From: Entonaema liquescens
Taxonomy: Eukaryota; Ascomycota; Sordariomycetes; Xylariales; Xylariaceae
Reading direction: 5' to 3'
DNA: 64,000 nucleotides
NCBI GenBank assembly: GCA_902805475.1
Contig: CADCSX010000009.1
Location: 930,001 to 994,000, forward strand
Under the pieces are notes generated by a model. That model did no database searches. It saw nothing but the letters and a program-made list of their open reading frames with translations, and was not told the DNA's origin. A program made the translations under genes and the position numbers. Of this stretch, positions 48,231-59,492 are shown one piece after another. Numbering within the stretch: position 1 is the first letter of the stretch; every line of letters begins with the position of its first letter.

Positions 48231-50700
48231 ATTTCGGTCACTTGGGATCTTTGCGGGACCGTCGTACATAACGCAACATGTTAGATCCAACAGAAACTAA
48301 CCTCTAGCAGTCCGCGGTCACCTAGACCGCCCAAACGCCCTTCCTACATAGTACAAGAGTTGCTATTTGGCTCCATTTATATACGGTAGCTACCTTACCT
48401 ACCTGGTTGAACTAAGATAAGACCTATACTACATCTGTAGTTCCGGAATATTTATGGCGTTAATGACGCTCCCGCGGATTATGCCATACCATGCCCATGC
48501 TGTCATGTAGCCGGGCAAAGCCTGCCTCCAGCTACATATTACTATGTATAAAACCAAGGAACGACCCTGTACCGACGGAGCAATTGGACGTGAGCTCTAC
48601 CCAAGGTAGAAGCGGGCCTCTGCTCGATGGGAAGTGGGAAGAAAAATAACTAGCGCGCGCGCTTGGCGGTATAGGGAACAGGCAGGGCGGTGAGTTGGCC
48701 GTCGAAAGAAACTCAACAATACCTCCAAGTCACACTTGGTGATGGGGTGTTTCGGAATAGCCATGTGCCAGGACACGTTCCGTAGATTGAGAAGCATAAA
48801 AGCTGTCGAGAAGCGGCAGGATGAGGTAGTGTGCAGCAGCATACATGATCAGTCAGTATACCCCCTTGGAGGTTATCTAGGGGTATAATGACCTGTTGTT
48901 AAGATGGAAGAAAGGGTTGACTAAGTTCGATAGACGACATATCTTCTATAGGCCTACATGATACATAATCAACTTACATGTTGTAGCACCGCAGTATAGT
49001 ATCGCAGCATGGTAGGCATTCTGTCAGACGGATATCGTAAAGTTGCAGGTTCATCGATAATATCGAGCTCGAAGCCCATATCGGATGCCAATAGGATACA
49101 CCCCGCGCGAGCGGTAAGCGAATATGAGCTTCTGGCAAACGCGACTCTATTTGGTGGAAAATCACCTTGTGGTTACAGCTCTTGTCTATATTTAATCCGC
49201 TACCCAATGTTGTTTATTTGAGTGAACTGCAATATATCGCGAATATAAATTTATTTATCTATAAAAACATGTATTCTTTTTCTTTTTTTTTTCTTTATTC
49301 GATTTTATATTAACGATTTTTATCATTGGTTGAAAAGGAGGTCATAGGTCTCTCCGCGATTGAGTTGTTCTCCATTCCACGCCCGGCCCCCCTCCACCCC
49401 TCCATTCGATACATACACATCTACATATATTACCATTACCGGCTGGGTAGAGAGCTAAGTTAGGTAAAATGGTAATAGGTACCGTAGGCAGACCAAGTCT
49501 GTATAGGCATAGGCACAGGCATAGGCATAGGTATGTGTATGTGTATGTATGTGATGTACGCTGCATATCTTGGTCTTAGACATTTCAGGACGACAACAAC
49601 AAAATAGCCCACTTTCATGCATGACACTTTCACTGGCGATAGGGTTCGATAGGGCTTATCGACCGTTTATCGATGGGGTGGTTGCCAGCACGATGAGTTG
49701 GCCTACCACACCCTTCTAGACGTTCGTCGCCGGCGCGCAAATCAGCGCTCGAGAACCGCTGCTCACCGACTTTTCCGCCTGCAGCAAAGCAACGGCGCCT
49801 CTCCGCGCGCCTGGTATCAGATGCTCACTGCTGCACCACTGATACAGCTATCTGGAGATCGTGACTAGCTTAGCTCTTTCTCTTTGCCCGTTTCTCTGAC
49901 AAAGAGGGAATAAACAACAACAGCTTCACCAAGATTGAATGGTTTTCGGGAGTTCCTCCAGGGGCCTTGCTTGCGATCCCGTATCAGCTGGCTGGCTTTC
50001 ACGAGAAGCCTCATCCACCAGCCATTCAACAGGAAACATCTCATCGCGTTACAAGTTACAAGTTACAGGCTACAAGCTTACCCCCCTCTCTTCTTTCTCC
50101 TCTCTCCCCCACACGTGAAGAAAAAAAAACCGACCGGCGCTATCTCTCTTAGGGCCCGCTCTGCTTGGTGCAAGGCTTTCCCGTCCAGCATATGCCAGTC
50201 ATTGAATTGTGGCGTTGTTTAGGGTTGCCTAATGATATACATACATACATAGCCGGGTATCGTAGAGTAGTAGAGATGATGAAATTTATGTAGGGTATGT
50301 AGCTAGGAGACGTTGATCGGAGAATATCTCGTGACAGGCCCGGCCAGGCAAGGCAGAGAGCAGCAACGGTAGAGGCACTTACAGGGTAGTTCCATTGCCG
50401 CACATACATAGTACATACATAGCGATACAGTAGCGCGGCGTCATGGCAGATGCGCGTAGCGAATATTTCACCAGGGCCAGTGGATTGGCGTTAATACGAG
50501 TGGCAGTCGAGTCATCAAGGCGCTGTTGCGGGCAAGGGCCACCTAAACAGGTTATCTAGACGGGCTTGTTGGAGAGGCCCGCTGACTTGAATTTACCTCA
50601 CCAAGTCTATGCATCAATGCGTTGTCAACCGTAGCTTGTGACGACTTAACAGGGGGATACCTACGCAATGGTGAAATCTCTCTAGGAATATCGTATCTAC

Positions 50701-53700
50701 TAGCAACTTATTAACCACAATAAAAAATGTTTCTATTTATTATTTTTAATTCCCCTGCAAACACATGTGTGTTATGTATTTGATTCATACTCGTGGATTA
50801 ATTTCTGAGACGTACTATTTCAAATAGTGACAGCGATAATAATAAGACAAGTAGCAATAGTATTTATTGATCTTCCCCTTCGATCATGTACACAACCGGA
50901 AATGTCAAGAGACCCTAAAAGTCACATCGAATTCATCCATGTTCTTTTCTATCTTCCATAATGCCCATGCACAAATTTCTACTCTATCCATCGGTCCTTT
51001 TCTTTCTTTGGGATTCCGCTTCGGCACCCATTCGGCTCAATTGAGGATTTCGGACGGGCTCTGGCGGCCGACCGGGTCTGGCCAACCGATACTTAGATTT
51101 AGCCGCCAAGTGATTCGCCACTGCGGAGAGCGGCCCCACTCCCTTCTAGAAGCCTTCTAGCGCTTCTTCAGATACAGGTGTACATCTTACACTATACAAC
51201 CCCCTCCTTCTGATCCTGTAAGGCTAGCATGGATGGGTGGGAAGCTTAGACTGGCTTGGGAATAGCTTAATTCACGTGAACAAGCTAGGATAGCGGAGTT
51301 TCAAAGTATGGAAGCATCAATCAGAAGCATGGATAATTGGCTTACATAAGATAAAAACCGCTTTAGCACATGATTTTTCGACTCCAGAAAGAGACCGAGA
51401 AGTTAATCCAATTTCGGTCTACTTCAATTAGGATAGCGCTTTTCCTTTTCCCCTTGTGTAATAACGCCGAAAGAAGTCCAAGCGACAGGACGTTGAAGAA
51501 GGCAAAACAAGCAATGCGTCACACGACACATGTGAAAGAGGCTGGGGGGAGAAATAAAAAAGATTTATACGTACAGATGTATTGTACATGGAAGCGAATG
51601 AAGAAAAAATAACAAAAGGAGAAACAGAAGGCAAATATGAGTCTTCAGACCTCCCTTTTTGACTTTCGAGTCGTTGCTCACGTTACGCGTCCCATGTAGC
51701 CGAGAAGGAGGGGTTGGATGGGAAGCAAATAAGTTTGCCTCGTCTTTCCTTACCGCGTGCTATTGTTGTGTGCTATTGTCAATATCTAACAAACATTACA
51801 GTAAACAGAAGTAAATATCACATGTCCAGGCCATTGTATACACATACGCACACGCACACACTCACTCATACGCATACACACATTTACATATTACAGTAAA
51901 CAAACTACACGCCTGAACCCTGCGGATTCGCTATTCCATTTGTCAGGGAAACTCTCCATGTACCGATCTCCCGAGTCTGAGACGAAGCTATGCTATGCAC
52001 CAAGAGCCGGAGGGAACATCCAGCAGCGTGGATCGCGTCCAGTTTTACCTTTTCCTAACCACGTGGGGCCGAGACGTCGGGTCTTCACTTCTAAGCTCTC
52101 TAGCTTCAGATCTTCATAAATACACATATACATATATACATATATACACCTACCATATGGCCTATGACAGATATACATAGTAATATATGTATGTGTATGG
52201 TTATGTACAAAGCTGTAAGTCCCATGTGGAGAGTGGTTTAGTCCTTCGGAAAGTGGAGCGCACCAGATAATTTCGCGGGTGCCCAAAGTCGTCATCATCG
52301 CTTGAAAATTCTGTCTTCAACCTCCACAATTCTGTTTCCTGCAACGACAAAGGAGAGAGTTTTCCCCCTCCTCCCCTAATTACCCCCTGCTACGTAACGT
52401 AGCCTCGGAGGCTTATGGTGTAGCGTAATGAAAGAGCCGCTACGGGACTTGGTACTACTTCGGATGTCAGATGGGAGAGAACGGCAGGCTGTCGAGGTCG
52501 CCGATCGCATCCCAACCGTACATAGTTAGCTGCCCGACAAGCCCGATCTGGATTCCTGGTGGTCTGATGCTGGTTTCGCGGTGCGGCCTATAACCCGTTA
52601 CGGCGCCGGTGAGGGCCTATTGTACCGGCCCCGAAACGCGTTACCTGAGAGAGGGGAGCCGCGGAGCCTGCCGGTAAGGAAGCCATGTAACGTCGGTCTG
52701 ACAGTGCCAGCAAGGAGCGTCTTTCGGTTACCCTATTCAATAGTCTTCGAGAAACCGAGATCCGGGCCAACGGAATCGACTACAATTGTCAATTTCTTCA
52801 CCTAGCGTAGCGTGATGGTCTCGTGTGAATTACGAGATAATAAAGCAGGCAGCGCGTAACGAGAACGAATAACCCATTGTAATATGTATGAATTTTCACT
52901 TTCATCCAAGCCGGTCCACAATAGCTAACTATTGGACTCGGGTTATTCTCTCCGCAAAGTATTGCATCTGAAAGCCTTACACATATCGTGGACAACCCCA
53001 TGGGTATGGTATTCGGAGAAACTCTAAATACCCCCTAAGGAGGAGACGAAAAAAAAAATTCAATTATTTTCCGCGGTTGAATAATAATAAAAAATAGTAT
53101 TCCGGAATTTATCGAATTATTTTTTTAATTTATTTTTCGCACCAGCGCGGACCACCCGCGCTACCTCAACGTCAGACAGAGTTTTGAGCCGCATTAGAGC
53201 AGAAGGTCTAGCACGAACCGAAACCCTGGGAAAGAAGCTTGGGAAGAAGAGGCTTTGGGCTTTGGTCTTGGCTTGGCTTTGCTGCTTCCAGCCTCGCAGC
53301 TCACACCATCATCTTTAGCTCGAGAGCCGCGGGCTGCGCGCGCCCACCGTGAGCTAACTACGCGTACGTCATTACGCGATGCCCACGTCCCCTGCCCTCC
53401 CTCCCAGGGAGAATTAATGTAGGTGTAGTGTAAGTAGGCGAGTAGTGTCTCCGGCACACTGGGTTCGAAAACTCTGGTTTAGAGTACACATGGTTTCCTC
53501 TGACAAGGCTGGACTGGTTTTGACTCCGTCCCATCCCACCATGGTGAATAAGTTCGCCATCCAACTCCATCTTAGCGTAGCAAGAAAAAATAAAGTCAGG
53601 GTAGGCAAGCTACTTACTTAGAACTTCGGCTGGAGAACTTGCCGAACGAGATATGCTTCACCATGATACCATAGTGTCCAGTTTATCGGAGACTGATCGT

Positions 53701-55951
53701 CCTCGCTGCCGCGGCCAGCAGTCAGCCAGTCAGATATATCTACCTACCTTAGCTCTCTCAGTAGAAGTAGCTGCCGCGGAATCGACAAGGGCTCTAATTA
53801 CATAGATAGTATGGCACCTAAAGAACGACCTGGATAGCTGAACTCGGTGCGTTGACGACATGTCCGTAACCAAGAGAGGGTCAGCAGCCTGTGCTGTCCC
53901 GACCGGCTTCGAGGGCTAAGGTTTCGCTAGCACTCTTAGTTTCTGCTCCCGCGCCCCCCCTTCGATTTAGCTACATAGCTAAGCCCTCGACCGCCTTTCG
54001 TATTTTCCCGGGAATACCTATACACTCACTCACTACAAGGGCCTTCCTTTGGTACTTACATAAAAAAGAAAAGCGGATCTTTAATTTCGAGAGAGAAAGG
54101 AGGTGTTGCGTCATAGGTGTGTGTGGTTGGTGTTCGCTTGCGCGCCAGCCTAGAGCTGGCTCTAAGTCATTTTTGTATTGTAGGTAGGTAGGTAGGTATT
54201 TACCGTTCTAGGTAACGGGGAAGCTTGGCTCTACGCGCAGGTTGGCCGCTACAACCTTACTCGGTCCATGGGCTCGGGATCTGTGGATTGCCGCGGCGAT
54301 CTGGGATGGCGGGTGCGATTCGCGTCGCGGTCGATTAGAGTTTAGGTAGGTAGGTAGGTGATTTCGGATACGAGATGTCAGATGCCTCCCCCTAAAGAGA
54401 TGGTGGTGGCTTGGTGGTGATTGATGATGTTAGAGCGACTGAGGGTCGGCGAGGAGATGGAATCTACTAGATGGTGAATGAATATCTTAGAGAGTACGGA
54501 CTACTAACCATAGGATCATCTAGTCGGTATTCGTATCTTGTACTTAAAGAGATCACGCTTCTATCTGGCATCTAACGGTGGCTACGTGTGCGTATAAGGT
54601 ATATTCTGTATCAGCTAAATATTAGTTTATATTGGTATGGTTAATTGTTCCCTAGGCCCCGGAGGCGAAGGCAGACAATAATAAAGAGTAGCGGTTAGTG
54701 TATCTAATCTCGATAGAAGTTAAGAGTGTTCACCAATGAGTCTGGCCTGTGTATATCAAGGTATGTTGGGCTCGGTCTACCTTAGAGAGACCCGTACTTC
54801 ATCTAAAATTAGTACATGACAAGCAATCTATATATCCTATAAGACCTGGTTCTGTCAATAACTACGTTGCCACTAATTAAAAGGTTTTCATTTGACTATT
54901 ATCTACATGCTTAGAGTCATATTTCCTTAGGAGAAGTCGGAACTTACAGTGCCTTGGATAGTACTTTTGAGCTCCACGCAATATGAGAATCCATACAGTA
55001 TTATTCGACACAAATAAGGATAATCTCGACAAACACAGCCCCTCGAAATACGAGACTACGTACCCCTTATTCCACGACCCCTGATTCTTTGAGGATATCA
55101 AATGTAGTCTGAACTACGCAAGCGGGTAATAACAAGGCGAGAGAGTTACGAGGCCTAGTTACTTCTCTCGTAACATAACATAACTAGGAGACTTGAACTA
55201 TGATCCCTAGTGTGTGTTTAGATGATAATATAGAATCTCAGGATATCGTCCTCGGCTTGAAAGAATAGGAAAAACTAGGATAAGCGTAACGAAAAGGGAT
55301 AAGGGGCCCGAAGAAGCATGTCCACTAAATAACAGTATCCTTCAGCGCGGGCTTGAAGTTTCCTTGCCTCGTCGTGGTCCTAGTATATATGCATAACGTG
55401 CCACGCGGCCAGCGGAATTTGTTCGTTCTTGAATTAGTTTCTTGTGTGGTACAACAAACTTACATCATATGGGATTAGGGTAAGGGGGTGGTCTCACATT
55501 CGGGATGTGAGCGTAACTCCTGGCTAGGGCCGTATATGTAGTGACAGTTACCCTTCGTTGTAAAAGCATGACTACTTCAAGAGACATAGGTATAGACAGG
55601 AATCTCAGTAGGGAGGGAGTCAGCTATCCACACAGAATAGGTTTGGCGAGAGCTTCATGTAAATTTCATGTAAATATATGAGGAAAGGAGGATTGAGAGC
55701 TAGTATAGGTTTTATATAATCTCATATCGGGTAAATGGGCCCTTCTTAACTAATTACAATTTGTCAAATGTTTATTCACGAAAAGTGATAGAAAATTTGG
55801 TACTCTAGGGTATACCAGAAATAAATGTCAATGGATGGAGTCAATCTTGGACTCAGAAAAGGTATCTCGTAATTGGCCGATACATTATGAAATATCCCAT
55901 GGAAACCATCGCGTCAATGCACATCGAGTGAAACAGCCACTTGAAGAGAAT
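50701..55951. other. gene-poor region left of LSB5
   Basis: No supportable gene. AT-rich islets lie at about 50715-50755 and 53045-53140. CA-rich microsatellites are at about 51838-51895 and TATACA repeats at about 52123-52150. TAGG repeats occur at 54180-54198 and about 54343-54360. Frames at 50867-51160 and 53891-54187 show no recognised domain. The last few hundred bases before 55952 are likely the 3' flank of LSB5. Confidence 0.5.
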
Positions 55952-57623
55952 CTACCACTTAGGCTCGTCTCCTTCTACCTTCGGCGTCGTAAGTGCATTC
56001 CTATCAGCAAATGGGTCATTTTCATCTTCGTCTGCGTAGTCCTCTTCATCCGAGTCTGGCGGGGAAGGTTGACGCGGAGCTATCACTGGCTTAGATGCAG
56101 CAGACGGCCGTGGAGGCGGCATTGGTCTAGGGGGAGGGCTCGGGTTGATGCTGAGCTGGGCCATGTCCGATACAGGGCTCGATGGGTTTGTGGGCGACAT
56201 TGCCTGTTTGTGCTTCTCGGTCGCCACTGTCATTGATCAGTATGAATATACATGTTGCTCACGTGAGGAATAACTCACTCCTATAAAGATGTGCTTGCTC
56301 GGCTAACTCGTCCTCTGAATCGCTATCGGCGTCGATTGAACGATCCAGTTGCTCATAAGTCATGAGAGCGACTACGAGCTCATCATTAGCATGGAGAAGG
56401 CCACCAAGCCATTGTTCGTCTTCGACATGATGGATCTATTAAAATAAGTAAATGTCCATATATGATATCGGGTTAGGACATACATAGCGTAATATCTTTC
56501 TTCGCAGCTTCTTGCAAGTTTCGAACCGTTCTACAGCCGCAGCGTTTTCCGAGATCCTCTCGCGTTCTCGGTTTATGCTTTGAAGAGCATTGGTCAAGTT
56601 TGTAGCCGCAATGGAGGATTCGGCGATTGCAACTTTCATAGCATCCTTCTCTGCTTCAAGGTTGAAAGGCTTGTGCTTTCTCTTGGTTCTTTCCTTTTCC
56701 TTCTTCTTCTTGTCCTTGGGAGAACTTGAGAAGAATGAACCAGAACCAGAACCGGAAGCTGACTTGACGTGGCTGAATGACTGCACAGTCTGTGTAGGCT
56801 GAGGAAACGTAACGGGTTGTCTCGAGGACGAAGCCTGAGTCGGGGAAGTTGGGGAGGCTGGAGTTTGTTCGGATTCGTCCTCAGAATCGCGAAAGGGGTC
56901 TTGCTCCGTTTCACGTAAGACCTTAGATTTCGCTTGAGTGACAACTTGTTTACGCCGCGGGAGTTCCTATCATGGTTACCTCTCGGAGTCCATAGTCTAT
57001 CGAGGTTTCTTACCTTATATAGCATGGCAATCCTTTCAAGGCCTGGAGTGTTCTTATACTCTGTGGCCCAGCCCCTAAATAACTCGGAACATTTCTTTTT
57101 GACATCGGGATCAGACAGATCTGAAGTACCGCAAACTCGCAAGCGCTCAAGCAAGGGCTCGTCTATAAAGGTCCTCTGAAAACGCGGACCAGCATTCTGG
57201 ATCAAGCCATCGAGAAGTACAAGAGCTCTAAGCTGCCTATGGACACTACCGTACTTCAGCTTTTTCCTGAGGGCGCGAGCAGCTTCTGCGGGCCCAGATG
57301 CTTGAAGTTTGATAACCTCGACTAGGTCGGGAATCCCACTAAGATCATCTTCTTCATATTGCTCGCTAGTGAGGCGCTCAACGGTCACGGTGACAGCTGA
57401 GTACGGTTTCTTCTATTAGGTAGGTTAAAACAGTTCTGATATAAGGATAAGAGCCTACATCATATGTAATATTCCGAAGTAGACTGGCGATTAGATGGGC
57501 AGGCAGAAAAAAAAAGCTATATGTATATAAATGAGGGCCAATATATGGGAGATATTGATACGGATGTCATGTGCGAAATATTATATGGGTGTTCAAACGG
57601 GTGTAACTTACCTGGGAAAACAT
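55952..57623 (-). CDS. LSB5: LSB5-like VHS/GAT domain protein of actin-linked endocytosis
   Basis: Five exons on the minus strand: 57612-57623, 57014-57412, 56484-56966, 56279-56435 and 55952-56226. They give 441 aa with all phases consistent. The first exon is only 12 nt (MFSQ) with a perfect GTAAGT donor. Exon 2 then reads KKPYSAVTVTVERLTSEQYEEDD. Residues about 15-140 form a VHS domain. Residues about 225-345 match the GAT-like helical region (LRRKILRY, DEQWLGGLLHANDELV). A polyproline segment (PSPPPRPMPPPRP) and an acidic tail with DENDPFADRN follow. In yeast, Lsb5 binds the WASP homologue Las17, Sla1 and ubiquitin and acts at endocytic sites. The polyproline stretch would suit SH3 partners. 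The introns of 47-52 nt are typically fungal; the first is 199 nt. The identification rests on domain order and recalled family pattern. Confidence 0.88.
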
Positions 57624-58288
57624 TGTTGCAAGCAGCCGAGGCTAGAAGTAAAAAAAGACCTGGTATCAAACTAGTAAAAGTGTATTTTGGTATAATATTT
57701 GGATAATTCGCGTTTCCTGGGAAGGATCGTAGATGAAATAAATATATGCCTTTCGGAGGCTGCGATCGTAAGTGACGGTATCACAGCCCCAAGGTAAGCA
57801 ATGAGTGCGTACGGTGAGGAGTCGCACGTAGTGAATGTTGCGCACTAAGACGGTACAATGTAGCAAATAATCTCATCTATTTGTGATGCCCATACGTATG
57901 CCTTCTGTGGTACTTGGACTGACTCGATTTCCTTTTAATCTTTTAAAAAGACCCTGTTGTAGTTATGCAACGGGCTTTAGCTCGCAACGTTAAGGACCTG
58001 GTGTGTTTATCTGACTTTTCCCTGTCTGTCTGTACGATTGAACTCTGATCGGCAGAACACGAGGGAGGACTCCGACAAGACGGATCAAAAGTCAGCGCTA
58101 CATGTATCGGCCTACATGTAGGTATCAAGACGGGAGATGGGGGTTGAATTCAAGGTGGGAAAACCAATTTGGAGCGGGGTGCGATAATTAGTCCAATCAA
58201 TATGTTACAGTTGATGCAGTAGTATGTCACTTTCTTTTAAATGAATCTCACAACCCGGATCTTCGATTTATTATTGAATTACTGGGGG
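57624..58288. other. LSB5 upstream region
   Basis: Promoter region of LSB5 (minus strand) up to the transposon-like element. No other gene is seen. Confidence 0.5.
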
Positions 58289-59103
58289 TATGGCGGACCA
58301 TAGGAGCCACTTTGCCAAAATCGATTTTGGGTGGCCGTAAGGGGTAATTTATCCCTAGCGTACGCACAAGCCATATACATCACGTCTACTTATGCGTAAT
58401 ACGAGTCGTATATAACTATTAAATACATATTTTAGGCTTGACAACAAGGACTTTAACGTCTCGTACGAGGTTATATACAGTTAAACCTCTTGTTCAAGGT
58501 CCTATTCTAGGTAATTTATTTCAGTAGATTACTTAGTCTATCCAGTCTATCCAGTCTATCCAGTCCATCAGGTAGGTTATCAAGTAATCTATCGGGTAAT
58601 CTATTAGGTAGGTAGTCAATTAGGTAGATAGTCAATTAGGTGGTTTACCAAATAATCTATCTAATCTATCTAATCTATTGTCTATTTTCAATAAGATAGG
58701 TAGGTAGATACTTAAGTATGCGAATTTTGTACGGGAACTAAGACTCGGTAAGCCGCATTATGTATAACAGGACTACTTGATAATCCGAAGAACTGTATTA
58801 AATAAACAATATAGGTTGTATTGTAGGTTGTATTGTAGGTAGATTTTCTTGTGTATAGCCTCGTATAAGATGCTTGCTTAAGTAAGTGTAATCCTTTTAA
58901 AGTAATATGTTACCTTTTTAAAAAGGTAATGCTGCTTCAACGGGTAATTTGAGGTAATATATTTAATTTACCCATATAAGATACAAGTATTGACTATTAA
59001 ATTTCAAGTATCCGACCGATAAAATCGATTGGCGCTTGACTAAATCTAGTTTAGTGGCCGACCAAAATCGATTTTGGCAAAGTGGTATATATGGTCTGCC
59101 ATA
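58289..59103. mobile_element. TA-flanked non-autonomous transposon-like element with about 46-bp inverted ends
   Basis: Bounded by TA at 58289-58290 and 59102-59103. The left end (from 58291, TGGCGGACCATA) and the right end (to 59101, reverse complement TGGCAGACCATA) match over about 46 bp with a few mismatches, including a perfect 24-base core starting CCACTTTGCCAAAATCG at 58307 on the left. The interior has no coding frame but is rich in short repeats: AGTCTATCC (about 58536-58565), AATCTATCT (about 58656-58680), GGTTGTATTGTA (about 58814-58840) and a 20-bp perfect palindrome (58910-58929). TA duplication and such termini fit Tc1/mariner/pogo non-autonomous elements. It inserts about 390 bp before the next start codon and about 670 bp from LSB5. 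Confidence 0.85.
58910..58929. repeat. 20-bp perfect palindrome
   Basis: TTACCTTTTTAAAAAGGTAA reads identically on both strands. It lies inside the TA-flanked element, where it may be an internal structural feature. Confidence 0.9.
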
Positions 59104-59492
59104 GGGGTCTCCTCTTTAACCACTTCAATGTTGCAATTAGAGTCTTGGGTGAGGTTAGCATCAATCATGCCTACCTCTTTATTCTTCTCGACTAGGGATG
59201 TACATAGTAACTTTATCTTGTGAGCAGTTTCCCTATTTGAGTTAATGGAAGCATTTTATTGGACTTGAGCCACTATTTAGTCATGTCCAAGTGTATAAGA
59301 AGGTAGGAACAATCCATAGCTGACTCATACATGTAAGGTATACAAAGCTATTGTGCGATTATAATTGAGTTACACCAATCATTCACCTACATCCTACATA
59401 ATCTCGCTCAGACATGTTTCTACTTACGCATCCGAGATTACAATCGCCTTAGCCATCTAGTTTCACCATGTCATATTTTTAAATCCCTTATA
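59104..59492. other. upstream region of the 555-aa protein gene
   Basis: Promoter and leader between the transposon-like element and the ATG at 59493. No distinct motif or additional gene is recognised. Confidence 0.5.

Larger units (their letters stand above)
45983..50700. other. gene-poor region right of the AreA-like gene
   Basis: No supportable gene. The first few hundred bases are probably 3' untranslated sequence, including a T-rich tract at about 46073-46092. Repeats include TACCCATC copies (about 46968-46992), a heptamer array (47691-47732), AGCTTCGT copies (48193-48230), AT-rich sequence (about 49240-49325) and ATAGGC/TATGTG repeats (about 49503-49555). An 89-codon frame at 46390-46659 is very basic and has no recognised domain. 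Confidence 0.5.

Noticed and set aside
55835..56236. 133-codon plus-strand frame
   Set aside because: It is the antisense shadow of the last LSB5 exon, whose minus-strand reading gives the conserved DENDPFADRN tail.
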